Shown piece by piece: positions 56,883 to 64,000 of a stretch of DNA of 64,000 bases. Made by a program: the position numbers and the translations under genes. The stretch comes from JAPSGB01 sp963775185 (GTDB lineage: Bacteria; Myxococcota_A; Polyangia; Polyangiales; Polyangiaceae). Where the stretch lies: NCBI GenBank assembly GCA_963775185.1, contig CAVZIE010000037.1:496001-560000 (forward strand), given 5' to 3'. The notes below the pieces were generated by a model. The model saw only the letters and a list, made by a program, of their open reading frames with translations, made no database searches and was not told the origin of the DNA. Position 1 is the first letter of the stretch. Every line of letters begins with the position of its first letter.

Positions 56883-57004
56883 TCGCGATCGGGCCGCGCC
56901 CCTCCGCACCGGATCGCGGCCCGCGCGCGGCGCGTGCAACAGCGCGGAATCGCGTCGCGCGCGGCTGGCATCGCGCTTGCGAAGAGCGGCCGGTGGAGGA
57001 ACCG

Positions 57005-57543
57005 ATGAACGCCACCGCCCAGACTTCCGACCCCACACCCGTGCCCGCTCCCGCCGCACAAGCGCCGCAATCGGAGCCAGTCGCCCAGACGCCGACTGCC
57101 GCGCTGGCTGCGCTGGCCACGCTGGCTGCCGACGGCCCTCGGCGTGACCGCGGCCGCCGCGGTGATCGGATGCGCCGCCTACGTCGCCATCTCGATGCAC
57201 GCTTATCTGCGCACCTACCCGCCGGGCCTGCATACCGCCCTGCCGACGGCCGCGATCGTCGACGAGACGCTCGATCTCCGCAGCGACGTCCCGCTGCAGA
57301 CCACGCTGACCACCGGCTCCGGCTGCCTGCGCATCGACGCCGTCGCGCTCGACGCGACCCCGTTCGACCTGTCCGTGAACGGCGGCCTGTTCTCCGCCGA
57401 AGGCCTCGACCCAGTACCACCACCACGAGCCCTTCCCCGGCGGCCGCGTCGTCGTTCGCGTCCACCGCGCGATCAACGCCGACGCCGCGCCGAACCACGA
57501 CGCCGGCGTGCGCGTGCTGGTGTCGTCGAAGTGCGGGGATTGA
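57005..57543 (+). CDS. Membrane protein of unknown function in three frames
   Basis: Three frames join into about 178 residues. The first (ATG 57005, with GGAGGA before it) is Pro/Ala/Thr-rich. Then comes a hydrophobic helix (TALGVTAAAAVIGCAAYVAISMHAYLRT), and a beta-rich region (IDAVALDATPFDLSVNGGLFSAEGLD) whose end reads QYHHHEPFPGGRVVVRVHRAIN and VLVSSKCGD. Two single-base shifts at about 57130 and 57411 break it; the second lies in a CCC run. No homologue is recognised. It follows the FHA/AAA+ gene and may be its target. Confidence 0.55.
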
Positions 57544-57658
57544 GCCCACGGCGGCGACGCCTGCGCGTACTCCCCCAGGTGTCGCCGCGCTGCGGCTTCG
57601 CCGCGCTCGTCGCGGCCGTCGCATCCACTGTCGCCGCAGGCCGGTCACGCCTCTCGCT

Positions 57659-57961
57659 CTAGATGGCCAGCGGCAGCTTGGCGCCGATCGCGGCGCAGTA
57701 GCGCTGGAGGGTCGAGAGCTTCACGTCTCCGCCGGCTTCCAGCTTGCTCACCACAGACGCGGACGTGCCCATGCGCGCCGCGACCACGGTCTGCGACAGC
57801 TCCGCCGCTTCACGCCTCGCGGCAAGCTTGCGCGCAAGCTTGCGCCGGACTTCCGCCTCCTTGACCAATCCAGGGAACGCCGGATTGCGCCGGCTACGCT
57901 CGGCGACGATCTCCTTGACCAGATCCTTCGGCATGTGACTTCCGTGACGCGAAATGTTCAT
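57659..57961 (-). CDS. XRE-family helix-turn-helix regulator (antitoxin-like)
   Basis: A 100-residue protein with a Cro/C1-type HTH: AARREAAELSQTVVAARMGTSASVVSKLEAGGDVKLSTLQRYCAAIG (about 48-93). Start ATG 57961 lies in an ATGA overlap with the stop of a small upstream reading frame (57958-57960), suggesting translational coupling. A shorter start exists at 57934. Such proteins often act as antitoxins or regulators; no recognisable toxin is adjacent. Confidence 0.75.
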   Translation of the reverse strand: MNISRHGSHMPKDLVKEIVAERSRRNPAFPGLVKEAEVRRKLARKLAARREAAELSQTVVAARMGTSASVVSKLEAGGDVKLSTLQRYCAAIGAKLPLAI

Positions 57962-58188
57962 ATCGTCATCAACGGACCCGTCCGAGCCATCGCGTGCGGG
58001 AGCGCTCGCGCCAGCTCTGCAATCGCGCTTCGGATCGCGACGTCGGCGAAGGAGTGGATGGGGATGGGGTCGGGCCGGCGCAGCGCGAACGGCAGGGCGC
58101 CGCCGATCTCCGCGGCCGCGCCCGCGACGACCGAGAGCGGCGGAGACGGCACGAGGCGCACTCCACCGCACGCCGGAAGCGCAACAGA
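57958..58188 (-). CDS. Short reading frame coupled to the XRE gene
   Basis: The frame from about 58188 to the TGA at 57958 encodes VRLVPSPPLSVVAGAAAEIG and FADVAIRSAIAELARALPHAMARTGPLMTI. It overlaps the XRE start by four bases, which argues that it is translated. Its start codon and family are unclear, and it may be the end of a decayed gene. Confidence 0.3.
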   Translation of the reverse strand, partial: SVALPACGGVRLVPSPPLSVVAGAAAEIGGALPFALRRPDPIPIHSFADVAIRSAIAELARALPHAMARTGPLMTI

Positions 58189-58228
58189 CGATACGGTACC
58201 GAGACCACGGCGCGCAGGCGCTCCGCGG

Positions 58229-58248
58229 GATTCCGCGCCGGACCGGCA
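58229..58248 (-). repeat. Dispersed 20-bp near-palindrome (exact copy)
   Basis: Exact copy four bases after the PcfJ-like gene stop, in a short gap. Confidence 0.85.
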
Positions 58249-58252
58249 AACA

Positions 58253-59473
58253 TCAGAACGGGATCCCGTCGTCGTGGTCGGGCTCGCGCATCGCAACGCC
58301 GTGGCCCGCGAGCCAGCGTGCGACGGCAAGCCGCGTAGCCGACGGCACGGGCGCGTTGGCGAAGCCCTTCAGCTCGCCGACGTTCCAGCCGTGCGCGGTG
58401 CGGACGAGCGAGAGCGTCGCGCGTTCGGGCGAGTCCACGCGGTAGATGTAGGCGGCGCCGGTGGCGACGCGCTCGACGTAGCTCGCGACGCAGTGGTGCA
58501 TGGTGCGGCCCTCGGCGATGATCTCCGGCGCGGTGGTGAGCGGCCCGATGGCGCCGGCGCCCGGCAGCGGCGGCTCGGGAAGCGCGAGCGTGCGCCGGCG
58601 CGCGTGGTCGCTGGCGTTGAGTTGCTCGACCAGCTCGTCGTGGAGCCACTGCAGCCGCACCAGCGAGCGCTGCGCCGGGAGCGGCTTGTCGAACAGCAGC
58701 CGGTGCATCGCGTCGGTGTCGGCGAGCAGGTACGCGGCGCGGTGCGTGCGCGGCGCGGTGCGGGCGACGTCCTCGAGCAGCGCGTACGTCGCGAGCGGGC
58801 GCAGCGTGGCGTCGCACAGGATGCGCAGCACGCCCGCGTCGAGGCGCGGCAGGTGGAAGAGCGCCTTCGGCGGATCCCGCAGCGTGCCGCGCAGGTACAA
58901 GAGCGCCTGGATCGTGACCGCGCGCCGCGGCAGCTTCGCGAGCACGCGCGCGACGGCCGGGGTCGCCGGAAAGCCGAGGGCGTCGAGGATCGCCGCCCGC
59001 TTCTGCTTCACGAGCGCACGCGCGGCGCGCATCGGATTCTTGACGGGCACGCGACGAAACACCCAGCTCGACGCGAGCGCGAAGGCGAGCGCGGGGTTGT
59101 CGCGCGCGAGATCGAGGGCGCCGGGGCAGCGCGCGACGAGCGAGAGCACGTGCCACTGGCGCTCCGGAAGCGGTTTGACGACGCGCAAGACATCGCGGGG
59201 AATGCTCTCGATGAAGCGACGCGCGGCGGCGCTGCGTTGCGCGAGCCCGATGCGCTTCCGCTCCGGCTCGTCCACCCAGCGCTGCAGATAGCGCGGCTGC
59301 GCGGTGGACCAGATGGCGCGAACCAGCGCGCCCGGTGGTCGCGTCGCGCGCCAGCCGCTCGACTCCGTCTTCTGCCACGCGCGGCACGCTGGCCATCCGC
59401 GCAGTACCAACAACGAGTCTTCCTCGAACATCAACAGCTTGTCGTCCTTGAACACCCATCCGCGTCGGAACAT
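58253..59473 (-). CDS. PcfJ-like protein
   Basis: A 406-residue cytosolic protein. The C-terminal 130 residues match the PcfJ domain: GRTMHHCVASYVERV (His-Cys motif), AAYIYRVDSPERATLSLVR, and GWNVGELKGFANAPVPSATR. PcfJ-type proteins are found on conjugative plasmids and in phage-related islands, and their biochemistry is unknown. Residues 1-270 are helical with no named domain. Start ATG 59473 is adjacent to the inverted-repeat operator (59496-59516), divergent from the WYL regulator gene. Confidence 0.75.
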   Translation of the reverse strand: MFRRGWVFKDDKLLMFEEDSLLVLRGWPACRAWQKTESSGWRATRPPGALVRAIWSTAQPRYLQRWVDEPERKRIGLAQRSAAARRFIESIPRDVLRVVKPLPERQWHVLSLVARCPGALDLARDNPALAFALASSWVFRRVPVKNPMRAARALVKQKRAAILDALGFPATPAVARVLAKLPRRAVTIQALLYLRGTLRDPPKALFHLPRLDAGVLRILCDATLRPLATYALLEDVARTAPRTHRAAYLLADTDAMHRLLFDKPLPAQRSLVRLQWLHDELVEQLNASDHARRRTLALPEPPLPGAGAIGPLTTAPEIIAEGRTMHHCVASYVERVATGAAYIYRVDSPERATLSLVRTAHGWNVGELKGFANAPVPSATRLAVARWLAGHGVAMREPDHDDGIPF

Positions 59474-59495
59474 CCCATCTCGACGTACGGCCGGC

Positions 59496-59516
59496 CTGCG
59501 ACATAACCTGTCGCAG
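59496..59516. promoter_or_regulatory. Palindromic operator between PcfJ-like and WYL genes
   Basis: CTGCGACA-N5-TGTCGCAG, a perfect 8-bp inverted repeat, lies in the 46-bp divergent gap. It ends three bases before the WYL ATG and starts 22 bases before the PcfJ-like ATG. A WYL-HTH dimer bound here could repress both genes, as known for BrxR- and CapW-type regulators. Confidence 0.6.
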
Positions 59517-59519
59517 CCC

Positions 59520-60539
59520 ATGCCCCGCACCGGATCCCACGCCGATACGCTCCACCGCTTGTGGGCGCTCTTGCGCCTGGTGCCGCGGGCGCCGCGACGC
59601 ATCGACACCGCGCGTCTTGAAGCGCTCCTGGGCGAGGAGGGCATGGACGTCACGCGTCGCAGCGTGCAGCGCGATCTCGAGCGCCTGGCCGCGCGCTTCA
59701 CCACGCTGCGTTGCGACGATCGCGACAAGCCGTTTGGCTGGTACTGGGACGGCGCCGCGCCGCTGGTGGAGATCCCGGGCATGGGCATCCCCGCCGCGGT
59801 GACCTTCACGATGATGGAGGCGTACCTCGGCTCCGCGCTGCCGCGATCCACCGTGAAGAGCCTCGAGCCGCACTTCGCGCGCGCCCGGGAAGTCCTCGCC
59901 AGCGCCAGCTCGACGAAGATCGCGGGCTGGCCGAAGAAGGTGCGCGTCGTCGCGCGCGGCTTTCCGCTGCAGCCCGCCAACGTAGCGCCGCGCGTCCTCG
60001 ACGGCGTGTACACCGCGCTCCTCGACGACCGCCGCTTCGCTGCCACATACAAGAAGCGCGGCACGACCAAGGAGCGCGAGTACGAGGTGAATCCCCTCGG
60101 GCTGGTCGTGCGCGACGGCACCCTCGCTCTGGTGTGCACGTACTGGGACTACGAGGACGTGAGCCACATGCTGCTCCACCGCATGAGCCGCGTCACCGTC
60201 CTCGACAAACCGGCGACGCGACCGCGCGGCTTCGACCTCGACACCCACGTCGCCGCTGGCGGCGTCGCCTACGCGTTCGGCGATCCCATCGCCCTCGACG
60301 CGCTCGTGGACAGCACCGTCGCCCACACGCTGAGCGAGACGCCGCTGTCCAAGGACCAGCGGCTGACGCCCGTCGACGACGAACGCCACCGCCTCCAGGC
60401 GACGGTCCCCGACACGATCGAGCTCCGCGGCTGGCTCATGTCGTACGGCGCCCTCGTGGAAGTGACGAAGCCCGACGCGCTCCGCGGCGAGATCCGCGAG
60501 GGCATCCGGGCGATGGCGAAGCGCTACGGGATCCGCTGA
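59520..60539 (+). CDS. WYL-domain transcriptional regulator
   Basis: A 339-residue protein. The N-terminal HTH (RLWALLRLVPRAPRRIDTARLEALLGEEGMDVTRRSVQRDLERLAARF, about 10-58) is followed by a WYL domain (about 155-235: LDGVYTALLDDRRFAATYKKRG, EYEVNPLGLVVRDGTLALVCTYWDYEDVSHMLLHRMSRVTVLD) and a C-terminal WCX domain (DTIELRGWLMSYGALVEVTKP). WYL regulators sense nucleic-acid or nucleotide ligands and control phage defence systems. It is divergent from the PcfJ-like gene across a shared operator, and a decayed second copy of its 3' part lies at 61518-61796. Confidence 0.88.
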   Translation: MPRTGSHADTLHRLWALLRLVPRAPRRIDTARLEALLGEEGMDVTRRSVQRDLERLAARFTTLRCDDRDKPFGWYWDGAAPLVEIPGMGIPAAVTFTMMEAYLGSALPRSTVKSLEPHFARAREVLASASSTKIAGWPKKVRVVARGFPLQPANVAPRVLDGVYTALLDDRRFAATYKKRGTTKEREYEVNPLGLVVRDGTLALVCTYWDYEDVSHMLLHRMSRVTVLDKPATRPRGFDLDTHVAAGGVAYAFGDPIALDALVDSTVAHTLSETPLSKDQRLTPVDDERHRLQATVPDTIELRGWLMSYGALVEVTKPDALRGEIREGIRAMAKRYGIR

Positions 60540-60756
60540 TCGGGTTTCATGGGGATGCCGGTCCGGCGCGGAACCGCGCTCAGAGATAGCGCGCGTCGCG
60601 GGAAAGCAGGATCCTTCGCCGTGCGTTCGCGGCATGTCGATCGGGCGGGCCGTCAGCCGCGCCGCTCGCCGTTCGCCAACGCTTCCGGCAGCCGGTCCTC
60701 GGCGAGCGCCGGGCCAAGCAGCATTACACGCACGCGCTTCGTCCGGTCCGGCGCGG
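60540..60756. other. Gap with two dispersed elements
   Basis: Between the WYL gene and the toxin gene (convergent), about 215 bp carry copies of the 20-bp element at 60556-60575 and 60741-60760. Nothing else is visible. Confidence 0.5.
60556..60575 (+). repeat. Dispersed 20-bp near-palindrome (exact copy)
   Basis: Exact consensus copy 16 bases after the WYL gene stop. Confidence 0.85.
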
Positions 60757-60760
60757 TCAA
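60741..60760 (+). repeat. Dispersed 20-bp near-palindrome, degenerate copy
   Basis: Core CCGGTCCGGCGCGG intact, ends changed. It overlaps the stop of the toxin gene by four bases. Confidence 0.5.
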
Positions 60761-61116
60761 ATCGCGAGCCAGAAGAGCTGGTCCCGCAGGTCCTCCGACG
60801 TCCTGCCGGCGAGCAGTCTCGCGAGCGACTTCACGGCGACGCCGAGAGGGACCTGCGGAGAGAGCAGGATGCCGGCGTGGTGGCGTCCATCTGCGAGGTA
60901 TTGGCTATGGAGATTGGCGAAGTCGCCGCGGTTGAACGTGAATAGACAACGCCCTTCGTGAACGGCGTACGCGAGTTGGTCTGCGTCCGTCGCGCCGCCG
61001 TTGCCTGCATCGACCGTCGTCAGGACGTCGAATCCGCGCCGGCGGAGGCCGACGGCCACGCCCTGAAACACGTCTTCGTCGAGGTACAGCTTCGGGCGAC
61101 TCGGGTGATCCGTCAG
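60757..61116 (-). CDS. DUF5615 (PIN-like) toxin of a toxin-antitoxin pair
   Basis: The protein reads PKLYLDEDVFQGVAVGLRRRGFDVLTTVDAGNGGATDADQLAYAVHEGRCLFTFNRGDFANLH, the DUF5615/Mut7-C-like nuclease pattern with acidic residues in LDEDV and DAD and NRGDF. The first in-frame ATG/GTG is 61071, but it would lose LDEDV, which carries the first acidic catalytic residue. The frame is open up to a CTG at 61116 that overlaps the antitoxin stop (CTGA), so a CTG start or a sequence error is likely. It follows directly after the DUF433 gene. Confidence 0.75.
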   Translation of the reverse strand: MTDHPSRPKLYLDEDVFQGVAVGLRRRGFDVLTTVDAGNGGATDADQLAYAVHEGRCLFTFNRGDFANLHSQYLADGRHHAGILLSPQVPLGVAVKSLARLLAGRTSEDLRDQLFWLAI

Positions 61117-61400
61117 GGCTTCACCTGCGTCGCGCCGGAAGGCGCTTCACGGTCGCGGGCGAGAATGACCTCGATCTCGTCGCGATGATCGAAGTAGTAC
61201 AGCAACGCGGCGTGCAGCCCCTCGGGACGAAGCGTGGGAAGTTGCACGAGGATTTCATCGAACTCGAGCCCAAGTTGGTGAGCCCGGACAACCGCCGCAA
61301 CCGGGATGCGCGTCCCTTCCACCACGGGCTCGCCACCGCGCACTTGCGGACTGCGGACGATATGCGGATACGGGTTGGAGACGGCCTGGCTCACACCCAT
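61113..61400 (-). CDS. DUF433 antitoxin
   Basis: A 95-residue protein reading PYPHIVRSPQVRGGEPVVEGTRIPVAAVVRAHQLGLEFDEILVQLPTLRPEGLHAALLYYFDHRDEIE, the DUF433 (VapB45-like) signature. It would neutralise the DUF5615 toxin encoded immediately downstream. Its start at ATG 61400 lies close to the decayed WYL/PcfJ copy. Upstream is a small remnant of the PcfJ-like gene N-terminus. Confidence 0.82.
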   Translation of the reverse strand: MGVSQAVSNPYPHIVRSPQVRGGEPVVEGTRIPVAAVVRAHQLGLEFDEILVQLPTLRPEGLHAALLYYFDHRDEIEVILARDREAPSGATQVKP

Positions 61401-61446
61401 TTCGTAGCATGGGGAGACCACGAGGTCATCTGCAGCGCTGGTAGGC

Positions 61447-61517
61447 GCAGTACGAGCAGCGAGTCTTCTTCGAACATCAGCAGCTTGTCGTCTTTGAACA
61501 CCCATCCGCGCCGGAAC
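61447..61517 (-). pseudogene. Remnant of a duplicated PcfJ-like gene N-terminus
   Basis: Aligns base by base with 59401-59471 (offset 2046) and encodes FRRGWVFKDDKLLMFEED like the start of the PcfJ-like protein. Its ATG is lost. Confidence 0.8.
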
Positions 61518-61796
61518 GGCGTCGCCTACGCGTTCGGCGATCCCGTCGCCCTCGACGCCCTCGTGGACAGCGCCGTCGCCCACACGCTGAGCGAGACGCC
61601 GCTGTCCAAGGACCAACGCCGGACGCCCGTCGATGACGAGCGCCAGCGCCTGCAAGCGACCGGCCCCGACACCATCGAGCTCCGCGGCTGGCTGCTCTCG
61701 TACGGCGCGCGCGTCGAAGTGACGAAGCCCGGCAAGCTCCGTGGCGAGATGCTCGACGGGATCCGCGCGATGGCGAAGCGCTACGGGATCCGCTGA
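61518..61796 (+). pseudogene. Remnant of a duplicated WYL regulator, C-terminal part
   Basis: Aligns with 60261-60539 without gaps and encodes GVAYAFGDPVALDALVDSAV to AMAKRYGIR with about ten changes. The HTH and most of the WYL domain are gone. It is joined directly to the remnant at 61447-61517, so an internal segment of about 790 bp was deleted. Confidence 0.85.
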
Positions 61797-61837
61797 GCGC
61801 CCCGGCTACGACGTAACGGGTCGCAGGCGCTTCGTGA

Positions 61838-61857
61838 GATACCGCGCCGGACCGGCA
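61838..61857 (-). repeat. Dispersed 20-bp near-palindrome (one mismatch)
   Basis: GATACCGCGCCGGACCGGCA between the WYL remnant and the NERD gene. Confidence 0.8.
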
Positions 61858-61882
61858 GACCCATCCCTGATACGATTCCATC

Positions 61883-63520
61883 GTGCCCACTGGCATCTTC
61901 CCCCGCGGCGGCCCGCGCCCCACCACGAGTCGCGCGGAGCAGAAGCTCTACGCCGCCCTGGTCCGCGGCCTTCCCGACGGCTGGACCGCGTGGCACTCGC
62001 TGCGCGTTCGCACGGGTCGCGGCTTCGAGGGTGAGGGCGACTTCGTCATCGCGATCCCCGATCGGGGCGTCCTCCTCCTCGAGGTGAAGGGCGGGGCGAT
62101 CGAGGTGCGCGACGGGCAGTGGCTCCAGAACGGCAAGCAGCTCGACAAACCGCCGCGCACGCAGGCGCTCGGCTTCCAGACGACGCTCTTGAAGAAGCTC
62201 GGCGAGCGCGGCATCCCGCGCGCGCCGTATCTCGCGGTCGCGGTCGCGTTCCCCGACACGCCCTTCAGCGCTCCGCCGACGCACGGCGATCTGGAGGGCG
62301 CCGTGATCGGCCAGCAGGATCTGCCGTACGTCGGCGAAGCGCTGCGCGAGATGGCGGATCGCCTGCTCGCGGGCAGGCGCGCGCCACCCGACGCGCGGTG
62401 GATCGACGTGCTGCACGCGCTGTGGGGCGAGACCTGGACGCCGCGCCTCGCACTCGGCGATCGCGTGCGCCTGCGCGAGCGCGAGCTCGTGCCGCTCGAC
62501 GCCGATCAAGTCGCGTACCTCGATCTGTGTCGATGCCAACGATCGCCTGCTCGTCACCGGCGGTCCGGGCACGGGGAAGACGTTGCTCGCGCGCGATCTG
62601 TGCGCCCGCTTCGCCGAACGTGGTCGCCGCCCCGTGCTTCTCTGCTACACGAGCGCGCTCGCCGCGGCGCTCCGCAGCGACGGTTTCGCGGACACATGGA
62701 CAGTGCGCGAGCTCGCCGCGGATCTCCTCGACCTCTCCGGCGCCGACGATCCTGCTCCGCGTACGAGCTGGACCGCAGAGACGTGGGACCGCATCCCGGA
62801 GCGAGCTTCGGAGGCTTCGATTGTCGGCCCGGCGCGGAACCGCGTGGATGCGGTGATCGTGGACGAGGCGCAGGATCTCGCGGGCGTTGACTGGACGTTC
62901 GTGCGCGCCCTCGCGGCGGATCGGCCGCTGTGGGCGTTCATGGACGACGGCCAGGCGTTCTGGAGCGATCGACCGATGCCGCGCGATCTGTTTCCGGCGT
63001 CGTTCAAGCTCACGGCGCGCTACCGCTGTCCCGAGCCGCTTGCGCGCTTCGCGGACCAGTATCGTGAAGGCGCCGAGGCACGCGACGCGGAGACGATCGC
63101 GGAGCTGAACGATCACGCAGCGTCGCGGACGAGTCGGAGCTCGAAGCCGCGGTCGCCGCCGCGGTGAAGCGCGCCCTCGACGACGGCGTGCAGCCCGCGG
63201 ACATCGCCGTGCTGTCGCTCGCGGGGCGCGGTCGCACGGCGATCTGCGCCGGCGACCGCATCGGCGCCGTGCCGGTCGTGCGCGCCGACGACCCGCGCGC
63301 GGCGGAGAGCGTCGTGGCGGACACGTTCCTGCGCTTCAAGGGACTCGAACGGCCGTGGATCGTCGTCACGGAGCTGGAGCGCGGGACGAGCCGCTACGAC
63401 GTGCGAATGCACGTCGCGCTGACGCGCGCGACGGTGGGGTGCGTGGTGGTGGCGACGGAGGGGGCGATCGCGGCGGACGCGCGGTTGGGCGGCTCCGCCC
63501 GCGACGTATTCAGCGGCTGA
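61883..63520 (+). CDS. NERD nuclease-superfamily-1 helicase, two frameshifts
   Basis: About 545 residues across three frames. GTG 61883 starts a NERD domain (about 18-125: EGEGDFVIAIPDRGVLLLEVKGG with the D and ExK residues). The helicase has Walker A GGPGTGKT, Walker B VIVDEAQDL, a TARYRCPEP motif, FKGLERPWIVV and HVALTRAT (motifs V and VI). The frames join by removing one T near 62528 (YLDL-VDANDR) and adding one base near 63115-63122 (DHAA-VADESE). NERD helicases are found in phage-defence islands. The 62822 element is in frame before Walker B. The TA pair and WYL remnants lie next to it. Confidence 0.8.
62822..62841 (+). repeat. Dispersed 20-bp near-palindrome inside the helicase gene, variant
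   Basis: TGTCGGCCCGGCGCGGAACC, two mismatches. Encodes VGPARNR in frame, a few residues before Walker B. Confidence 0.8.
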
Positions 63521-64000
63521 CCCTGATGTGCTGCATCAGCGGCCGGATGAGCCGCGCATCGAGCTCGCTCGCGAGCGTTATGTCGACGAGCGGTACGGCA
63601 ACGCTCGCAACGTCCGGCTCGGCGAGCACGCCCTCGTAGTCCGAGCGGTAGTCGTCCCGATCATTCTGGAGCACCTGGACTGTCCCATCCGTCTTGCCGC
63701 CACGGTGCCAAGCCTGGAGAAGGGGAACCCAGTAGACGTCGTCCAGGTCCGCCCTGATCCGCATGTAGGACGTCATCGCGAGCGGCACGAAACTGTCGTT
63801 CTGCTCTTCCCACCAGAACACTACGCCCACGGTGAAGACCTCTTTGCCTTTTTCGTTGAGACGATGGAATTGGCGGACGGCATGCGACGGGAGCCAATGT
63901 TCGGGTTCGTCAAGCGTCGGCTTGATCTCGAACGGCCTCCACGCGACGGAATACGCGACGAATCTGTAGGGGCTCAACACGATCTCGCTGGCCGATAGCA
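63510..64000 (-). CDS. Protein of unknown function, start outside or at the window end
   Basis: The frame from GTG 63980 encodes 156 residues (YRFVAYSVAWRPFEIKPTLDEPEHWLPSHAVRQFHRLNEKGKEVFTVGVVFWWEEQNDSFVPLAMTS to RLIRPLMQHIRVSR). It stays open to the window edge, so the gene may begin earlier. It converges with the helicase, overlapping by 11 bp. No domain is recognised. Aromatic residues suggest a compact globular protein. Confidence 0.55.
   Translation of the reverse strand, partial: LSASEIVLSPYRFVAYSVAWRPFEIKPTLDEPEHWLPSHAVRQFHRLNEKGKEVFTVGVVFWWEEQNDSFVPLAMTSYMRIRADLDDVYWVPLLQAWHRGGKTDGTVQVLQNDRDDYRSDYEGVLAEPDVASVAVPLVDITLASELDARLIRPLMQHIRVSR

Overview
This window is very G+C-rich, densely coded DNA from a Gram-negative bacterium that fits Myxococcota (Deltaproteobacteria in older usage). 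The signs are an MglA-type GTPase, several Hanks-type Ser/Thr kinases with the HRDVTPSN/HRDVSPQN catalytic loop and a DUF4388 tail, a MYXO-CTERM-like C-terminus, Cys-rich lipoproteins, a thrombospondin-3/OmpA porin, and envelope genes such as mlaD, lpoB and CAP/TPR lipoproteins. The genus cannot be named from this sequence alone.

Layout. 0-8.4 kb: RNase HII-like protein, MATE exporter, MscS channel, MglA-like GTPase, a lipoprotein joining a metallophosphatase-like domain to c-type haem motifs, and a Ser/Thr kinase with DUF4388. 8.4-9.7 kb: a noncoding block with 21 copies of a 52-bp tandem repeat. 9.7-16.5 kb: MlaD, TPR and CAP lipoproteins, OmpA/TSP3 porin, M14-like peptidase, ribosomal protein L33. 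16.6-20.2 kb: the classical rpmH-rnpA-yidD-yidC-jag operon closed by a strong hairpin; yidC carries a frameshift. 20.2-24.1 kb: LpoB-like lipoprotein, COG3014-like lipoprotein and two small beta-barrels. 24.1-27.3 kb (minus): YbjN-like, PspA, FG-GAP/CBM9-like. 27.5-34.8 kb: two LuxR-type regulators, CDF exporter, trypsin-like protease, guaB, a porin-like protein, a small membrane protein with a consensus promoter, TetR. 34.9-35.2 kb: two tRNA-Ser genes. 35.3-40.0 kb: LRR protein, Cys-rich lipoprotein, PEGA protein coupled to a Ser/Thr kinase. 40.0-41.1 kb: decayed mobile-element zone (IS3 transposase and GxxExxY relics). 41.1-46.6 kb: HNH nuclease, lipoproteins, HTTM-like membrane protein. 46.7-48.1 kb: cobQ. 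49.2-54.9 kb: two further Ser/Thr kinases, one a giant kinase-AAA-TPR protein. 55.6-56.9 kb: FHA plus sigma-54-type AAA+ regulator. 57.6-64 kb: accessory, defence-like region with an XRE regulator, a PcfJ-like gene divergent from a WYL regulator over one palindromic operator, a DUF5615/DUF433 toxin-antitoxin pair, a decayed copy of the WYL locus, and a NERD-nuclease/helicase.

Two patterns cross the whole window. First, a 20-bp near-palindrome, consensus TGCCGGTCCGGCGCGGAAYC, occurs about 18 times. Most copies are intergenic, but six lie in frame inside otherwise normal genes, resembling the ORF-invading palindromic elements of Rickettsia. Second, at least eleven single- or two-base indels split recognisable genes (yidC, serine protease, two kinases, NERD-helicase, several orphans), mostly at short homopolymers. 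That points to sequencing or assembly error rather than mass gene decay, and such genes are annotated here as single frameshifted loci.
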